This document shows positions 24,538 to 34,516 of a DNA stretch of 64,000 nucleotides, piece by piece. Position 1 is the stretch's first letter. Each line of letters begins with the position of its first letter. The DNA comes from Anthocerotibacter panamensis C109 (GTDB lineage Bacteria > Cyanobacteriota > Cyanobacteriia > Gloeobacterales > Anthocerotibacteraceae). The notes beneath the pieces were generated by a model. It searched no databases. It had not been told where the DNA came from and saw only the letters and a list, made by a program, of their open reading frames with translations. A program made the position numbers and the translations under genes. The stretch is from contig NZ_CP062698.1 of assembly GCF_018389385.1 (NCBI RefSeq), forward strand, positions 995,501-1,059,500, in the 5' to 3' direction.

Positions 24538-25412
24538 TAGCGATGACCCTTTTGAATAAGGTTGACAAGATAGCGACCATAGTCCGTCTGAGCGAAGCTC
24601 TTGGCTTGCCGGAGTACCTGCTCTTCGGTGATATAGCCCAGTTGAAAAGCAATTTCCTCCAAGCAGGCCACCTTTAGCCCTTGGCGCTGCTCGATAGTTT
24701 CGATGAAATTCCCCGCCTGCAACAGCGATTCGTGAGTCCCGGTGTCAAGCCATGCCATGCCCCGCCCCAACCGTTCCACCTGGAGTTGGCCCCGTTGGAG
24801 GTAGTAGTTGTTTACGTCGGTGATCTCCAATTCTCCTCGGGCGCTGGGCTGGATCTGCTTGGCGATCTCGGTGATCTGTGCGTCGTAGAAATAGAGACCC
24901 ACCACCGCATAGTTGGACTTGGGGTTTTTGGGCTTTTCCTCGATCGAGAGGGCACGGCCTGACGGGTCGTACTCCACAACCCCATAGCGCTCGGGGTCCT
25001 TGACCCAATACCCGAAAATAGTCGCCCCTTGGGTCTGGGCCACTGCCCGCTGCAACAACTCCGTCAGCCCCCAACCATAAAAAATGTTGTCCCCCAAGAT
25101 AAGACAGCCGGGGCCGCCCTTGAGGAAGTCGCGCCCGAGAATAAACGCTTGCGCCAGACCATCCGGGCTAGGCTGGGCGATATATTCGAGGCTAATCCCC
25201 CACTGGGAGCCATCTCCTAGCAAATCGCGGTACAGGGGCAGGTCGCGGGGAGTAGAGATAAGCAAAATCTCGCGAATGCCCGCCAACATCAAAGTCGAGA
25301 GGGGATAAAAAACCATGGGCTTGTCGTAGACCGGCAAGAGCTGCTTGCTGACCCCGAGGGTGATGGGATAGAGTCTGGAGCCTTTGCCCCCCGCCAGGAT
25401 GATGCCCTTCAC
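24537..25412 (-). CDS. rfbA: glucose-1-phosphate thymidylyltransferase
   Basis: This 291-residue nucleotidyltransferase begins [16 protein letters not shown], the G-rich nucleotide-binding loop of RmlA, followed by [14 protein letters not shown]. It also has ILGDNIFYG (~107-115). It makes dTDP-glucose from dTTP and glucose-1-phosphate. It overlaps rfbB by 4 bp and rfbC by 1 bp, forming a tightly coupled rfbB-rfbA-rfbC operon for nucleotide-sugar precursors of cell-surface polysaccharide. Confidence 0.96.
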   Translation of the reverse strand: MKGIILAGGKGSRLYPITLGVSKQLLPVYDKPMVFYPLSTLMLAGIREILLISTPRDLPLYRDLLGDGSQWGISLEYIAQPSPDGLAQAFILGRDFLKGGPGCLILGDNIFYGWGLTELLQRAVAQTQGATIFGYWVKDPERYGVVEYDPSGRALSIEEKPKNPKSNYAVVGLYFYDAQITEIAKQIQPSARGELEITDVNNYYLQRGQLQVERLGRGMAWLDTGTHESLLQAGNFIETIEQRQGLKVACLEEIAFQLGYITEEQVLRQAKSFAQTDYGRYLVNLIQKGHR

Positions 25413-26482
25413 GCGTGCGTTCTCCCCTGATAGTTGGTGGCTATGTACTCGCCGGTGAGAATATTCTGGACCCAGGAGTCTTGCGCCAAGTACCAGCCCA
25501 CCGTTTTGCGGATGCCGCTCTCAAAAGTCTCGACGGGCCGCCAGTTTAATTCGCGCTCAATCTTGGCTGGATTGATGGCGTAACGCCGGTCATGACCGGG
25601 GCGGTCGGTGACATAGGTGATGAGGTCTCGATAGCTGCCCTGGGAGCGGGGCTGGATTTCGTCGAGGATGGCTGTGAGGGTGTGCACGACCTCCAGGTTG
25701 GTCTTTTCGTTGTTGCCGCCGATGTTGTAGGTCTCGCCTACTTGCCCTTGAGCCAGCACGGTAGCAATGGCCCGACAATGGTCTTCGACATAGAGCCAGT
25801 CGCGGATGTTGCGCCCGTCGCCATAGATGGGCAGGGGCTTCCCGGCGAGGGCATTGAGGAGCATCAAAGGAATCAGCTTCTCGGGATACTGGTAAGGGCC
25901 ATAGTTGTTGGAGCAGTTGGTGGTGAGGACCGGCAGGCCGTAGGTGTGGTAGTACGCCCGAACGAGATGGTCAGAACTGGCTTTGGAAGCGGCATAGGGG
26001 CTATTGGGGCTGTAGGGTGTCTCCTCGGTGAAGGCGGGGTCTTCAGGCGCAAGCGAGCCGTAGACTTCGTCCGTGGAGATGTGCAAGAAGCGAAAGCGCT
26101 CCCGAAAGACGCTGTCCTGGGTCTGCCACCAGCCACGGGTTGCCTCTAGGAGGTTGAACAGGCCGACGATGTTTGTTTCGATAAACGCGCCAGGGGCGTG
26201 GATAGAGCGGTCCACATGGCTCTCAGCGGCAAAATTGAGGATGGCAACTGGCTGAAATTCTTCTAGCAGCTTGCGTACCAAGTCCCGGTCCCCAATATCT
26301 CCTTGGACAAAAATATGGTTGGGGTCGCTTTGGAAGGGGGCGAGGTTGGCGAGGTTTCCAGCGTAGGTGAGCTTGTCGAGGTTGAGGAGGCTATGGCTGG
26401 GGTCGTTGAGCCAGTAATGGACAAAATTGGAACCAATAAAGCCTGCTCCCCCCGTAACCAGGATTTTACGGTCCACGTTCAC
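25409..26482 (-). CDS. rfbB: dTDP-glucose 4,6-dehydratase
   Basis: The 357-residue extended SDR has [11 protein letters not shown] (NAD-binding), then [11 protein letters not shown], and the catalytic [10 protein letters not shown] (YxxxK). It makes dTDP-4-keto-6-deoxyglucose. It is the first gene of the minus-strand rfbBAC operon. The start is a GTG at 26482 near a G-run; a second GTG two codons in is also possible. Confidence 0.95.
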   Translation of the reverse strand: MNVDRKILVTGGAGFIGSNFVHYWLNDPSHSLLNLDKLTYAGNLANLAPFQSDPNHIFVQGDIGDRDLVRKLLEEFQPVAILNFAAESHVDRSIHAPGAFIETNIVGLFNLLEATRGWWQTQDSVFRERFRFLHISTDEVYGSLAPEDPAFTEETPYSPNSPYAASKASSDHLVRAYYHTYGLPVLTTNCSNNYGPYQYPEKLIPLMLLNALAGKPLPIYGDGRNIRDWLYVEDHCRAIATVLAQGQVGETYNIGGNNEKTNLEVVHTLTAILDEIQPRSQGSYRDLITYVTDRPGHDRRYAINPAKIERELNWRPVETFESGIRKTVGWYLAQDSWVQNILTGEYIATNYQGRTHA

Positions 26483-26619
26483 CCCCCGCTTGGCTGATCC
26501 GAGACAGTACCTTACAGGCTACGTCTCTTTGGACTATGCTACCCCGCGAAGTCCCCTAATCCACCTACACAACGCTGGGTTTTCAGGCCCATATCCTATA
26601 CAATGAGAGCTGCCACATT

Positions 26620-26715
<96 letters not shown>

Positions 26716-26756
26716 ATTCAGGGGTTGCGTGCACCCTGTTTCACCCCTGACAACCT

Positions 26757-27539
26757 ATGGATTTACCGCGCGACGAATTGCTCAAAGGGGCCGAATTTCG
26801 GGACACCCTGGCACGCATGATTGACCTGGCTGACCGTGCCCTCCAGCGTTGGGACACCACAGTCTCTGATTTCCTGCCCCCGCCGGAGGTAGAAGAAGTC
26901 TTGGGAGCCTTCAGCCGCCTCACAGAGGTCCAAGTCTTGGCTTGGGGGGGCTATCCTCAAGCAGAGCGGCAACGGTTGGTATTTGGTCATAGCTCTGTCC
27001 TTATGGAGACAGCCCTAGTCCCCATTGCCGCTGTAGAGATTCGGGGCAACTTTTTGTTTGACCCAGCAAGCCACCGGGATTTCTTGGGAGCCCTCTTGGG
27101 TGTGGGCCTCACCCGCGATAAAGTCGGGGATGTGTTGGTCCTCAAGGACCGGGGTGCTCAAGTGTTGGTCGTACCTGAAGTCGCACCGTCTTTGGAACTG
27201 CTGCTCAAAAGTGTCCGAACGGTGCCTGTACAAGTCCGGTCCCTCTCTTTGGAGTTGCTCGAAGTCCGCGCGCCCCAAATCAAGGAACTGACTACGACGG
27301 AGGCTTCACTGCGGGTGGATGCGGTCGCTTCTGCTGGATTTGGTATGTCCCGTAGCCGCATGACTGATTTGATCAACAGCGGCGATGTGCGGGTCAACTG
27401 GCGAGCAGTACTCCAACCCTCGCGGGTCATCAAGACAGGGGACCTGATCGCACTCAAGGGCAAGGGACGGCTGGAGATAGGAGAGATTCAGACAACCCAA
27501 AAAGGCCGCTTCCGTATCCACCTGCGGCGGCATTCTTAG
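26757..27539 (+). CDS. photosystem II S4-domain protein (YlmH-like)
   Basis: The 260-residue protein has an N-terminal YlmH-like RNA-binding region (GYPQAERQRLVFGH) and a C-terminal S4 domain (GMSRSRMTDLINSGDVRVNWR ... GDLIALKGKGRLEIGEI). Cyanobacterial members are annotated as photosystem II S4-domain proteins; the family also includes bacterial YlmH, a ribosome-associated protein. It begins 42 bp after the tRNA-Ser gene. Actual role in PSII versus translation is not decided by sequence. Confidence 0.88.
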   Translation: MDLPRDELLKGAEFRDTLARMIDLADRALQRWDTTVSDFLPPPEVEEVLGAFSRLTEVQVLAWGGYPQAERQRLVFGHSSVLMETALVPIAAVEIRGNFLFDPASHRDFLGALLGVGLTRDKVGDVLVLKDRGAQVLVVPEVAPSLELLLKSVRTVPVQVRSLSLELLEVRAPQIKELTTTEASLRVDAVASAGFGMSRSRMTDLINSGDVRVNWRAVLQPSRVIKTGDLIALKGKGRLEIGEIQTTQKGRFRIHLRRHS

Positions 27540-27706
27540 GTAGGGCGGGGATCGCCGTAGCTCAAAATACAAAATTCATTGCGAAATATTTATAATTCTT
27601 ATTGATCCTATAAAAAATTGCAATTTAAGTAAATATACGTTACAAAGGGTGGCGACCTCAAAGTATAAGGTTCATAATAAATGAAGTGCGGGGATCGGAG
27701 GTCTCC

Positions 27707-28030
27707 ATGGTGATTATCCTCAACAAAAGTGTAGTGACATACTGTCAAGTCTGCCGTCAGGGATCAGAGATTATTGAGTTAGGAATTTTGTGGGGTGACC
27801 AGCCCTATGTACTCTGTGCAACGTTTATTCTTGAAGAAGAGCGGCAGGCAAATTTTTATGCTAAAACCTGTCGTCGTCCTGCCCTGATCGTCCATGAAGG
27901 CACGCATTACGCCGTTTGGTGCCAGTTACCTATCTTGAAGCATTTGCCATCAGCTTCCACGGACATTTCCCCATGGCATACTGTTGATGCTGAATCTGCT
28001 CCTCAGACTTCGCTCGTCGCAAGTCGCTGA
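27707..28030 (+). CDS. hypothetical protein
   Basis: I do not recognise this 107-residue protein. The ATG at 27707 has GGAGG 6 nt upstream and is preferred over a GTG seven codons earlier. It has a Cys pair (CQVC), then a strand-rich region (LGILWGDQPYVLCATFI), and a Ser/Thr-rich C-terminus. The 167 bp before it are AT-rich and probably hold its promoter. It borders a decayed region with a transposase fragment. Confidence 0.55.
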   Translation: MVIILNKSVVTYCQVCRQGSEIIELGILWGDQPYVLCATFILEEERQANFYAKTCRRPALIVHEGTHYAVWCQLPILKHLPSASTDISPWHTVDAESAPQTSLVASR

Positions 28031-28055
28031 ATAGGGTCTTTATCTTGCGAGCTTG

Positions 28056-28187
28056 CTATCTGAGCAGGCTCGCAGCAACCGCAAGAGTAAATAGAGCTAA
28101 GCATACAGAGAGAGAATGTCTGGTTCCTTGCTTGCGGCGCACGTCATCGAAATCGGCGAAGGCATCCAGAATGGCAAGGTGGTTCAT
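28056..28187 (-). pseudogene. truncated ISAs1-type transposase (N-terminal fragment)
   Basis: This 43-codon frame (ATG 28187 to a stop at 28056) reads LDAFADFDDVRRKQGTRHSLSVCLALFTLAVAAS in sense. That is the DDE_Tnp_1-associated N-terminal region of ISAs1/H-repeat transposases ('LxxIpDpRRxqGxrHxLxxxLxlaxlAvlaG'). It ends after about 43 residues, and no catalytic part follows downstream, so it is a dead remnant. No flanking inverted repeats were recognised. Confidence 0.7.
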
Positions 28188-28878
28188 GAGACTGCCTCAG
28201 AACGCTGCCCCCTTACTATAACAAGCAGAATGAAATAGCCCTGAATGGCTATGCCTTTAGTTTTTTTGCGGAGACTAGGTGGGCTGGAGATGGCTGCCAC
28301 AACAATTTGCGAGATGGCATCACCTGGCATAAGGCAGAGATCAAATGGCCCGAGATTAGCTATTTCTAATGCTATATAGACCCATCTCAAAAATGAGTTT
28401 CACCACTTTACAAGGATTTACATAAATGCCAGCATTCCCGCAATAGGCGCTTAGCAGCTAACCAAACAATAGGGTTTTCCTCGAGTGCATAGGGCGCTAA
28501 ACGCCACGCACGCTACCAGCCAATCCTTGCCGCTCTAAACCCTCGTTTAGCTTCTCTAAATATGCTTTCAATCCGTTGAGGGATGGTAGCTCGCTCCATC
28601 CCAAATTAGCTTTATCTTTTTCCTTTTATAGATTTTAAGTAATAGAATTCCTGGATGGTAGATCTTTCTAGCTAAGATCTTGAAATATTTTCTTGCCGAG
28701 GAGCTTGGAAAACGAAAGATCCCTTTAAATTTCCTGTAGTGCCTTCAGAGATAGGTTTTCAGCTTTTGCTACTGTTACTCATTTCCTGGTTTAACACAAG
28801 AGAGATCCGTCCTCAGCGCTTCAAAACCTTGCCCTCCTGTCACTTGAAGACCATATCTTTCAGTACGTATCTATAGTG
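28188..28878. other. decayed intergenic stretch, no intact gene
   Basis: About 690 bp with stops in all frames at short distance. On the minus strand (~28410-28610) a broken frame reads ATIPQRIESIFREAKRGF, a stop, then RAWRLAPYALEENP and WLAAKRLLRECW; it may be an old gene fragment. On the plus strand (~28200-28370) another short frame is open. I cannot name either. Together with the ISAs1 fragment this looks like a graveyard of a mobile element. Confidence 0.4.
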
Positions 28879-28895
28879 AATTCTATTCTAGAATT
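28879..28895. promoter_or_regulatory. 17-bp palindrome upstream of the TonB receptor
   Basis: AATTCTA-TTC-TAGAATT is a perfect 7-bp inverted repeat with a 3-bp spacer, about 110 bp before the receptor ATG. It could be an operator. It does not match the classical Fur box by eye. Confidence 0.35.
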
Positions 28896-28961
28896 TTGGA
28901 TCGACAGAGCGTCCAACATACGGATTTATAACTTGCCAATTTTATAAATAAGGATATTAAA

Positions 28962-28974
28962 AAGATGCTATCTT
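28962..28974. promoter_or_regulatory. 13-bp palindrome close to the TonB receptor start
   Basis: AAGAT-GCT-ATCTT, within a wider AT-rich block starting AATAAGG and ending CTTATT, lies about 30 bp before the ATG. TonB receptors are usually iron-controlled, so a Fur-type site is possible, but the match is only partial. Confidence 0.35.
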
Positions 28975-29004
28975 ATTTCAAAACTCGTCAGGGGTAGAGG
29001 ATAT

Positions 29005-31296
29005 ATGGGCGTCAGGGCAGCCAAAGGGGCCTGGTTGGCCTTGTGGATGTGGATTGCCGTAGCGGCGGTCCAGGCGGAGGAAGCAACCTCAGTACATGAC
29101 CTGGGTCAGGTCTCCACCCATGCTCTTGACTTGGGAAGGAACTTGATTGCGGACCGCGATCCATCCGCCCCTGCGCCCGATGTCCCTGATGTCACAGACC
29201 TGCTGGATGAAGTGACCGTCACGGCTACCCTATCGCCGCTTCGTCTGCGTGAGACTACCAGTAGCCTCTCCATTCTTAAGAGTTCGGACTTTGAACTTAA
29301 GGGAGCACGGCAACTGGGAGAGGCCCTACGCGGGGTGCCTGGAGTGGTCAGCAACCAGTTTGGACCCGGTCAGAGTGCGCTCGGCAGCTATTTCATCCGG
29401 GGACTGCCTACGACCAGCACAGCGCTACTTCTAGATGGGCGCTCGATAAACAACATCAACCAGGAAAACGTGGACCTCGCGGAACTCCCGGTCTTTGATA
29501 TAGAGCGCGTCGAAATCCTAAAAGGTGGGGCGACTCTGTTGTACGGGAGCACGGCTGTGGGCGGAGTCATCAATGTCATCTCCCGCCGTCCGCCAAAAAC
29601 CTGGGAAGCTGCCACTTCTGTTAATTTTGGTAGTTACGGCTACAGCGATTACAACGTACGCTTCGGCGGGCCGCTCACCGAGAATTTCCGCGTCAGCGCC
29701 TTTGCCAAGACCTTCAACAGTAATAACGACTACTTCTATCAGGTGGAACGTCCGGGAGCGACGCTGACTGGCATCAATCCCTTTGGCGAAGTCAACAGCA
29801 GCAGCTTTGGCCTGGATTGGGACTGGGATATCGACGCACGGACCTCGCTGTCCTCCCGGAGCTACTACCGCAAGGGTATCCGGGGGCTCGGGCTCTTTTC
29901 GTTAGTGGATACCCGTGAAGCGGTCCCGGTTCTTGAAGACGATGGCACTACGCAGACCCTCCCGGCAGACCAACTGGGCCTCAACGATGCCATCACCCGA
30001 CGCTTGCGTATCGATTACTTCGGCACAGCCCTTACCCTCAACCACAAACTGGGGGCGGGGGAGGATTCTAACCTGGAGGTCCGCTTTGGCTATGACCGGG
30101 GCTTCACCACCGAGACCGAGGTGCTGGACGGCCTCGCCCGTGAGGAGGGTACTGCCGATGTGAGTGTCCTCAATTTCCGAGCACTCCACAACTGGCAAAT
30201 CAGCCCTGGCTATAACCTGACCTACGGCTTCGACTTTATCCGCGAATACGGCGACTCCTTCCGGCTGCAATTGGCTCCACCGCCCGAGGGTGAGCCGGAA
30301 GGAGGGCGCCCCCGGCCTACCTATCAGGCGGGAGTCAACCGCCCCTCCTTCTTTGCCCTCAATACCCTAAAGCTGACAGATAACCTCACCACCACCCTGG
30401 GCTTTCGCCAGACCTTTAGCAGCAGCTACAATGCCACGGTCGCACGCTCGGACAGCAGTTCCTTTGACCCCAGTGTCGGGCTCATCTGGCAGGCGACCCC
30501 TGAGTTTACCCTGCGCAGTTCTTTCAGCCGTGTCTACAAAACACCCAACTTCAATGACCTCTTCGGCAGTGGCGAGGTTTTGGGTAACCCCCAACTGTTA
30601 CCCGAATCGGGTTCAACCTACGATATTGGCTTCGACTGGCAGCCCACGCCTACGGTGTCGGTGCGGGGAGCCTATTTCGTCAACGATATTCAAAATCTGA
30701 CCAGTTACAATCTGGTCGGCCCTGACGGGGCCTCCCCCGAGGATGATGCGCTGATCGCTCGGGGCTTCGAGCCCAATGATATTGTGCGGGTCAACTTCCC
30801 ACGGGTTCACTTCTCGGGCTTCGAGTTGAGCTTTGACTGGCGCTTCTCCCCCGGCTGGGATTTTTTTGCTACGGAGACCTATACTGATGCACGGGTGAAT
30901 CAGGGGTTTAAGGCTGAAATCGACCAGAGCCAATATCCCCTGGTTCCTTTTCACAGCGGACAAATCGGCGTGGCTTACAGCACCCCCGATAACCTGCGCG
31001 TCGCCCTCATCGCCAACCTCCAGGGTCTGAGGTCTGTGGACCCCTACCACATCGGGCCGGGGTTTGCTCAACTGCCCGACCCGAATGGCAACCCCATCCC
31101 CCAAATCGCCTACTTGCCGCCTGGAAGCCTGCTGCCTGGGTATTTCACCCTGGACTTGACCTTCCACCTGCCGCTCAACCCCCGCCTCGCCCTCAATGGT
31201 CTGGTCAGCAACCTCACCAACCTGGCCTACGAGCGCTTCTACGGCAACGGGGCTCCCCCTATCAATTTTGTACTTGGGCTGGAGGCTAACTTCTAA
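29005..31296 (+). CDS. TonB-dependent outer-membrane receptor
   Basis: The 763-residue protein has a signal peptide (ALWMWIAVAAVQAE) and a TonB-box-like DEVTVTAT (~70-77). The plug domain follows (LGEALRGVPGV, YFIRGLPTTSTALLLDGRSI, VERVEILKGGATLLYGSTAVGGVINVISRR). A 22-strand-type barrel ends with a terminal Phe. Such receptors import ferric siderophores, haem or cobalamin; the plug resembles the siderophore/cobalamin group. GGGGTAGAGG precedes the ATG. It stands alone, with no transporter genes adjacent. Palindromes upstream suggest regulation. Confidence 0.92.
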   Translation: MGVRAAKGAWLALWMWIAVAAVQAEEATSVHDLGQVSTHALDLGRNLIADRDPSAPAPDVPDVTDLLDEVTVTATLSPLRLRETTSSLSILKSSDFELKGARQLGEALRGVPGVVSNQFGPGQSALGSYFIRGLPTTSTALLLDGRSINNINQENVDLAELPVFDIERVEILKGGATLLYGSTAVGGVINVISRRPPKTWEAATSVNFGSYGYSDYNVRFGGPLTENFRVSAFAKTFNSNNDYFYQVERPGATLTGINPFGEVNSSSFGLDWDWDIDARTSLSSRSYYRKGIRGLGLFSLVDTREAVPVLEDDGTTQTLPADQLGLNDAITRRLRIDYFGTALTLNHKLGAGEDSNLEVRFGYDRGFTTETEVLDGLAREEGTADVSVLNFRALHNWQISPGYNLTYGFDFIREYGDSFRLQLAPPPEGEPEGGRPRPTYQAGVNRPSFFALNTLKLTDNLTTTLGFRQTFSSSYNATVARSDSSSFDPSVGLIWQATPEFTLRSSFSRVYKTPNFNDLFGSGEVLGNPQLLPESGSTYDIGFDWQPTPTVSVRGAYFVNDIQNLTSYNLVGPDGASPEDDALIARGFEPNDIVRVNFPRVHFSGFELSFDWRFSPGWDFFATETYTDARVNQGFKAEIDQSQYPLVPFHSGQIGVAYSTPDNLRVALIANLQGLRSVDPYHIGPGFAQLPDPNGNPIPQIAYLPPGSLLPGYFTLDLTFHLPLNPRLALNGLVSNLTNLAYERFYGNGAPPINFVLGLEANF

Positions 31297-31375
31297 GCCT
31301 CAGGGCGACCAAGTGGTCTGGTAAAACCAACCGGATGTAAAGTTAATGCGAATGACCGATGAGTACCGGAACCGG

Positions 31376-32269
31376 CTAGGAATCGGGAAACTCATAGCTA
31401 GCTACATCTGGTTCTATCCCTAATAAACGCAGTTGTTCTGTAAGCTGCTCAAGGCGTTGCTGTATTGCTTCGCGGGACTCTTGTGCTTGTTTTAGCCCAG
31501 CTTCTGCTTGCTCAGCCCGTTGGCGCTCTACTTCAGCTTGTTGGCATGCTACTTCAGCCCGTTGGCATGCTGCTTCAGCTTGTTGGCATGCTGCTTCAGC
31601 TTGTTGGCATGCTGCTTCAGCTTGTTGGCGTGCTGCTTCAGCTTGTTGGCGTGCTGCTTCAGCTTGTGCCATTTCAGATGCTGCCACTTCTCCTGGCGTA
31701 GGGACCGTAATTCCGTCCAAATTTATGTAGCGCAACTCGTTATCTTGAACCCCTAGAAAAAGAGCCAGAACCTCACTCCATAACCAACCTTCAGGGGTGG
31801 GAGCAATGGGTTGATAGTGGTTGCCGAGCAGGCGGAAGCCCTCAAATTCCAGCGTATAGGGTGAAAACCAGAAGTACTCTGGGGTCCGAAATAGATTTTG
31901 ATAGAGATCTTTTTTAACAGTTCGGTCCACTCCAGCCGTTGAATCGGAGAGCAGTTCAATAATTAGGTCAGGATACTTACCTTCCTCTTCCCAAACCACC
32001 CAGGAGGTACGGGGGCGTTTCTCGGTATCCCGAACCAAGAAAAAATCCGGTCCCCGAAAATCCCGATTCTTCAAAAATTGACGGCTGAAATAGACCGTGA
32101 GGTTGGCCCCAAGGAAGAAATCGTCGCGGTCGCGCCATAGCCACTCCAACGCACTGACGAGCATCATCAATTGGAGATAGTGGAGGGAACTTTCCATCTC
32201 GGGCTCGTCACTCAAAAGTTGGGTGGCGTCTGGCATCTTAGCTTCTAGCTCTCGGGCTGTGAGCGACAT
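31376..32269 (-). CDS. Uma2-family (DUF820) PD-(D/E)XK-like protein with coiled-coil tail
   Basis: Residues ~15-195 form a Uma2 domain, with SWVVWEEEGKYPDLIIELLSDST (PD...E) and VDRTVKKDLY, the restriction-endonuclease-like core common in cyanobacterial multigene families. Residues ~205-280 are a coiled coil made of a heptad repeat AEAARQQ/AEAACQQ (about seven units), followed by QESREAIQQRLEQLTEQLRLLGI. Function of the family is not settled. It lies 36 bp after the phosphoketolase-like gene on the same strand. Confidence 0.85.
   Translation of the reverse strand: MSLTARELEAKMPDATQLLSDEPEMESSLHYLQLMMLVSALEWLWRDRDDFFLGANLTVYFSRQFLKNRDFRGPDFFLVRDTEKRPRTSWVVWEEEGKYPDLIIELLSDSTAGVDRTVKKDLYQNLFRTPEYFWFSPYTLEFEGFRLLGNHYQPIAPTPEGWLWSEVLALFLGVQDNELRYINLDGITVPTPGEVAASEMAQAEAARQQAEAARQQAEAACQQAEAACQQAEAACQRAEVACQQAEVERQRAEQAEAGLKQAQESREAIQQRLEQLTEQLRLLGIEPDVASYEFPDS
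31522..31668 (-). repeat. 21-bp tandem repeat in the Uma2 gene
   Basis: About seven copies of a 21-bp unit (gcttcagcttgttggcatgct) encode AEAACQQ-type heptads. Common in Uma2 genes of cyanobacteria; copy number probably varies. Confidence 0.9.
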
Positions 32270-32305
32270 CAGACACCACCTCCAGCATGGGTAATTTACC
32301 CAAGT

Positions 32306-34516
32306 CTACCCCACCAATGCCAAAGCCCGCTTCGCCAAGGCACCTGGTGTAATGCCATTGAAGGCCATCAACTCCCCCGCTGTGGCGGTAGTCTCCCCGC
32401 GCTTCCACGCGAAGGTTTCGCGCCGCGGGGCAGTAGTCCTGAGGAGCACCGGCTCCAACACCGCACTTGCTCCACCCGTGACCCCAATTAAGGCATCTGC
32501 GCCGAAGGTGCGCTCAAAGCCCCTATCGTCCAAAAAGCCCCCGTCCGCCTCAGAGCAGGTTTCCCAGGCTACATCTGAAGGGCGGTAGAGCCTACGGGGG
32601 TTGACCACCGAGACAATACGCACGCCGATGCCCTGAGCTTCGAGTTGGCTAGCAGCCTCAAAGACGGGTAGCAGAACCAAGTCCCCGACCACGGCAAAGA
32701 CGATGGTTTTACGGCCTGGAACCTCTTTCAAAATAAGGGCACCCTCGCTCAACCCCTGACGAGCTTGCGCAAACGTGGTCCGCACCGGTAAAGGGGATTT
32801 ACTGGCGGTGATGACGATGCCTTTGTTGTGGGTGGTGAGTGCCCAGTCGTAGGCTACCTGAATACTGTTGGCGTCGGGCGGGTAGATAGGAAAGATGTTG
32901 CCGTTGCGCATCATGGCTGCGAAGTAGGCTTCGATTTCTGGGCGCTGATGGGTCCAGCCGTTGCGCCCCTGCTCTAGGGCTCCAGCAGTAAACAGCGCGA
33001 TAGTCGAAGGCGTGGAGCGGCGCAGTTCAGCCATAGCCTGAGTCACTGTCTGCCAGATGGGTAGACCGTTAATGGCAAAGGATTCGTAGGAGCACCACAG
33101 GGTCCGCGAACCCATCAGCGCCAGCCCCGCCGCCAAGCCCGCGCAGGCGTCCTCACTCAAAGGCTCGTAGACCTGACCGTTGGGGCTCTGGTTGTAGAGG
33201 GGATCGGCGGTGGGATGGATGATTTTGAGGGCCTGATTGATATTGGCGATCCCCGAAGCCTCATTGCCGTCGGCATTGGTGACCAAATAGTGCGGGTCGC
33301 GGGTCCCGGCTACCCCGACCAGACGGCCCATCGCGGTAGTCGCCACCTGATTATTTCCGCCTATGGGGTATTCTTCCAGGGGCAGTTCTCCCAGATTCGG
33401 TAGACTCAGAACCGACTCGGTCACCACCGTGCGGGCGGCAGGTCCGCCCCCGGCGCGGCGACAGTTGGTGCGCACCAAAGCCCAAACCTCGGGAGCCAGG
33501 GCACGGGCTTGGAGGGCAGCGACGATATCGGTGTTGTCCAGGGTGTGGTGCCCATAGAGGTTGTGTGATTTCGCGCCGCGGGCGTGGACCCCTGCTCCTT
33601 TGAGCTGTTTGATAATAAAGACCGTGAGTTTCCCTGAGAGCGCCGCCTCAGCAGCCCGATGAACGGAAGTCAACACCGCTTGCGTAAAGGCTAACCGCGC
33701 CTCTAGAGAAAACTCCGTACTGTCTACATAGTCCCCCGGCTGGTCTTGGTCATCGTAGGCTTTAGCATCGACCAAAAAGACCTCGTCAAAACCATTGCCT
33801 TGCCAATAGCCCACCATACGCTCGTTGCTATAGGTCGAGACCATCGAGTGATGCTCCTGACTGTAGCCATTCCAGACCAACACCGGAAGAAAGTTGGTCA
33901 CTTGAGGGTAGGCGGTGTGAAAGTGGCCCATGGCACTCATGATGTAGGGTTCACCTAGCCCTCCATCGCCCAGGGTAAAGGGGAAAAGTTTGTCTGGGTG
34001 CAATAGCGCCGCCGCCATAGCGAAGTGCTCTCCTTGTCCCAAAGGACCCGCCGGACCCAGGATGCCCGGAATAAAGCCCGATAGATGTCCCAACAGACCA
34101 TGTTTCTCGCGGAAACGCTCCCGGAGCTGGCTGACCGTGTGAATGTCCATGTCCTCCAAAGAACCGTCCAGAAACATCGCACTATAAAAGCCCGGAGCGT
34201 GGTGCCCGACTTCCGTAAAAATATTTTTGTGCCCGAGCAGAACCAACGCGGCGTAGGCTTCCACGCAACTGGCAAATCCTCCAGGGTGACCCGAAGCCTT
34301 ACTCGCGGTAACTTGGAGGGTCAGATAGCGCAGGGCATCGGCGGTGAGTAGCGTCTGATAGGCAGCAGCCCGGTCTTCGGGGTCAATCATCGCCTGACGG
34401 TCCTCAGCCACGACTGGGGTCTGCCCATAGGTCTCAAACGCGGCAGGAAGAGCACTGAAGTATTGGATGCCTTCGCAAAAAGCGGGCGGGGCAGAGGTAG
34501 ATGGCGCAACGGTCAT
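32306..34516 (-). CDS. phosphoketolase/transketolase-like thiamine-diphosphate enzyme
   Basis: At 736 residues it is shorter than classical XFP phosphoketolases (~790-830). The ThDP motif begins LGDGGLGEPYIMSAMG and ends with WNGYSQEH. VTASKASGHPGG near the N-terminus and NGWTHQRPEIEAYF later match the XFP/transketolase fold. It probably cleaves or transfers ketose phosphates (Xu5P/F6P to acetyl-P plus aldose phosphate), but several XFP signature blocks differ. Related cyanobacterial proteins are often labelled xylulose-5-phosphate epimerase/phosphoketolase. It is followed by the Uma2 gene. Confidence 0.75.
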   Translation of the reverse strand: MTVAPSTSAPPAFCEGIQYFSALPAAFETYGQTPVVAEDRQAMIDPEDRAAAYQTLLTADALRYLTLQVTASKASGHPGGFASCVEAYAALVLLGHKNIFTEVGHHAPGFYSAMFLDGSLEDMDIHTVSQLRERFREKHGLLGHLSGFIPGILGPAGPLGQGEHFAMAAALLHPDKLFPFTLGDGGLGEPYIMSAMGHFHTAYPQVTNFLPVLVWNGYSQEHHSMVSTYSNERMVGYWQGNGFDEVFLVDAKAYDDQDQPGDYVDSTEFSLEARLAFTQAVLTSVHRAAEAALSGKLTVFIIKQLKGAGVHARGAKSHNLYGHHTLDNTDIVAALQARALAPEVWALVRTNCRRAGGGPAARTVVTESVLSLPNLGELPLEEYPIGGNNQVATTAMGRLVGVAGTRDPHYLVTNADGNEASGIANINQALKIIHPTADPLYNQSPNGQVYEPLSEDACAGLAAGLALMGSRTLWCSYESFAINGLPIWQTVTQAMAELRRSTPSTIALFTAGALEQGRNGWTHQRPEIEAYFAAMMRNGNIFPIYPPDANSIQVAYDWALTTHNKGIVITASKSPLPVRTTFAQARQGLSEGALILKEVPGRKTIVFAVVGDLVLLPVFEAASQLEAQGIGVRIVSVVNPRRLYRPSDVAWETCSEADGGFLDDRGFERTFGADALIGVTGGASAVLEPVLLRTTAPRRETFAWKRGETTATAGELMAFNGITPGALAKRALALVG

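Noticed and set aside
28410..28610. Minus-strand frame with IPQRIESIFREAKRGF as transposase
   Set aside because: It has an in-frame stop and I cannot match it to a named transposase family; described as a possible fragment only.
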